Assembly: GCA_021775715.1 (NCBI GenBank)
Contig: JAJFHI010000330.1
Span: 1-5,367 of the forward strand
Length of the DNA stretch: 5,367 nt
Direction of reading: 5' to 3'
From: Hyphomicrobiaceae bacterium
GTDB taxonomy: Bacteria > Pseudomonadota > Alphaproteobacteria > Rhizobiales > Hyphomicrobiaceae
The position numbers and the translations under genes were made by a program. The notes beneath the pieces are model-generated. The model was not told the origin of the DNA and did not search any database. It was given only the letters and a program-made list of their open reading frames with translations. Of the stretch, positions 4,159 to 5,367 are shown in pieces (the stretch's first letter is position 1; each line of letters starts with the position of its first letter).

Positions 4159-5286
4159 TTGGTCAAGAAGCTGACGGTTTGCGATCACTACGATGCATGG
4201 GTTGAGGCCGGAGAAATCGAAGCCGACGCGGTGCAGCGGGTTGCGGCGGTTCATCTGGGCATGGTCGGCCGCACGCTCCGCCAGCGCCAGCCCGTCCAAC
4301 CAAGGCTGTTCAACCTCTTCAGGCGTCCGCCCGAGCGGGACGTGATCCGGGGTCTCTATTTGTTTGGCGGTGTCGGGCGCGGCAAGACCATGCTGATGGA
4401 CCTGTTTTTCGAGATTTGCGCCTTCCAGCCAAAGCGTCGCCTGCATTTCCACCAATTCATGGCCGAGACCCACGATCGCATCGCGACTGCACGTGATTCG
4501 GTCGAGGGTGACCCTATACCAGCCGTTGCAGCTGTTATCGCCAAAGAAGCGCAATTGTTATGCTTTGACGAGCTTCATGTCACCGATATCGCTGATGCGA
4601 TGGTGTTGAGCCGCCTGTTCCGCGAATTGTTCAAATTGGGCGTTGTCGTTGTGGCAACGTCGAACGCAGCTCCCGATGATCTCTACCGGAACGGACTAAA
4701 CCGCCAGCTTTTCTTGCCTTTCATCGATCTGTTGAAAGTCCATATGGACGTCTTTGAGTTGAGGGCCGCCAAGGACTACAGGCGCGACAAACTGGCGGGA
4801 CAGTCTCTATATGTGACGCCGATTGGGCCACAGGCAAACCACGCGCTGGATCAACATTGGTTGAGATTGACCGGTCAGGTGACAGGTCCATCGCGGGCGC
4901 TGGAGGTGAAAGGACGCCAAGTCAACGTGCCCCAGGCATTGAGAGGTGTGGCGCGGTTCAGCTTCGCGGATTTGTGTGAAAATCCGCTCGGCAGTCTCGA
5001 CTACCTTCAAATCGCGCAGGCATTCCATACCGTGTTGATCGACCGGATTCCTCGTCTGGGCCCTTCAAAACGCAATGAAGCCCGGCGATTCATCAATCTG
5101 ATCGACACGCTCTACGACGCTCGCGTCTGCCTGATTGTGTCCGCTGATGCCGAGCCAGATGATTTGTATGATCATGGCGATGGGGCGGATCTGTTCTTAC
5201 GGACGGCGTCACGACTAACCGAAATGAGAAGTGAGGCCTATCTCGATGCCCGTGGCGCGCGCGGGGCCGAGGTTGAAACCGTCTGA
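4159..5286 (+). CDS. zapE: Cell division protein ZapE (AFG1/LACE1-family ATPase)
   Basis: P-loop ATPase of the AFG1 family. E. coli ZapE binds FtsZ and modulates Z-ring constriction; the eukaryotic relatives act in mitochondrial protein quality control. With the TTG at 4159 the protein has 375 residues, normal for the family. Walker A is GGVGRGKT (residues 70-77), Walker B LLCFDELHV (133-141, with Asp137-Glu138). A TSN motif (167-169) is followed by the family signature LYRNGLNR (175-182), and RRFINLIDTLYD (309-320) lies near the C-terminus. TTG is preferred because the family usually begins a few residues before the DHYDAWVEAGEIEADAVQ segment, and AGGGGTGGGA (4144-4153) is a strong ribosome binding site. 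A GTG at 4075 would add 28 Cys-rich, unfamily-like residues inside a hairpin; TTG at 4117 is also possible. Divergent from the GNAT gene; no partner is seen before the window ends. Intact, no missing motif. Confidence 0.95.
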   Translation: MVKKLTVCDHYDAWVEAGEIEADAVQRVAAVHLGMVGRTLRQRQPVQPRLFNLFRRPPERDVIRGLYLFGGVGRGKTMLMDLFFEICAFQPKRRLHFHQFMAETHDRIATARDSVEGDPIPAVAAVIAKEAQLLCFDELHVTDIADAMVLSRLFRELFKLGVVVVATSNAAPDDLYRNGLNRQLFLPFIDLLKVHMDVFELRAAKDYRRDKLAGQSLYVTPIGPQANHALDQHWLRLTGQVTGPSRALEVKGRQVNVPQALRGVARFSFADLCENPLGSLDYLQIAQAFHTVLIDRIPRLGPSKRNEARRFINLIDTLYDARVCLIVSADAEPDDLYDHGDGADLFLRTASRLTEMRSEAYLDARGARGAEVETV

Positions 5287-5367
5287 GTTTCGGGCATTGC
5301 TGATTTTCGTGTCCGTCGTTGGTCGTAAGCTGGTTCGCCTTGAATATTAGGGTGTTTCAGGCTAACG

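Noticed and set aside
5287..5367. Promoter or start of a downstream mdh gene
   Set aside because: Likely from synteny in related bacteria, but no start codon with a ribosome binding site or convincing promoter is visible before the window ends.

Overview
The window reads as chromosomal DNA of an alphaproteobacterium. The SdhA C-terminus, the 259-residue SdhB and the ZapE-type ATPase all look alphaproteobacterial. The order sdhAB ... zapE also fits the TCA-cycle neighbourhood of that class, where zapE often sits just before mdh-sucCD (recalled family knowledge, not visible here). I cannot name the genus. Coding DNA is moderately GC-rich, while the gap at about 2500-2800 is strikingly rich in A and T runs.

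Layout. (1) Positions 2-1259, + strand: the 3' end of sdhA and a complete sdhB, separated by a 121-bp spacer with two stem-loops. A strong intrinsic terminator (1284-1329) closes the operon. (2) 1344-1820, +: a small protein with a DUF2007-like domain and a C-terminal membrane segment. (3) 1936-2469, -: a 134-residue Lys/Ala/Arg-rich histone H1-like protein with tandem 87-bp repeats, a GA-repeat ribosome binding site, and a 3' region with two strong hairpins. (4) 2470-3193: a gene-free stretch, first A/T-rich and then holding a possible structured small RNA on the + strand that ends in a textbook terminator (3081-3115). (5) 3194-3769, -: a GNAT acetyltransferase. (6) 3770-4158: a spacer between divergent genes, packed with inverted repeats. 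(7) 4159-5286, +: zapE, probably from a TTG start. Positions 5287-5367 show nothing I can call.

How the genes relate: SdhA and SdhB form the soluble catalytic part of succinate dehydrogenase. ZapE is an FtsZ-associated AFG1-family ATPase. The histone-like protein should bind and compact DNA. The DUF2007-like and GNAT proteins have no assignable substrate. I see no defence system, mobile element, CRISPR array or tRNA. The best candidates for something undescribed are the putative small RNA at about 2932-3115, the recently duplicated histone repeat with its GA-repeat RBS, and the hairpin-dense zapE/GNAT spacer.
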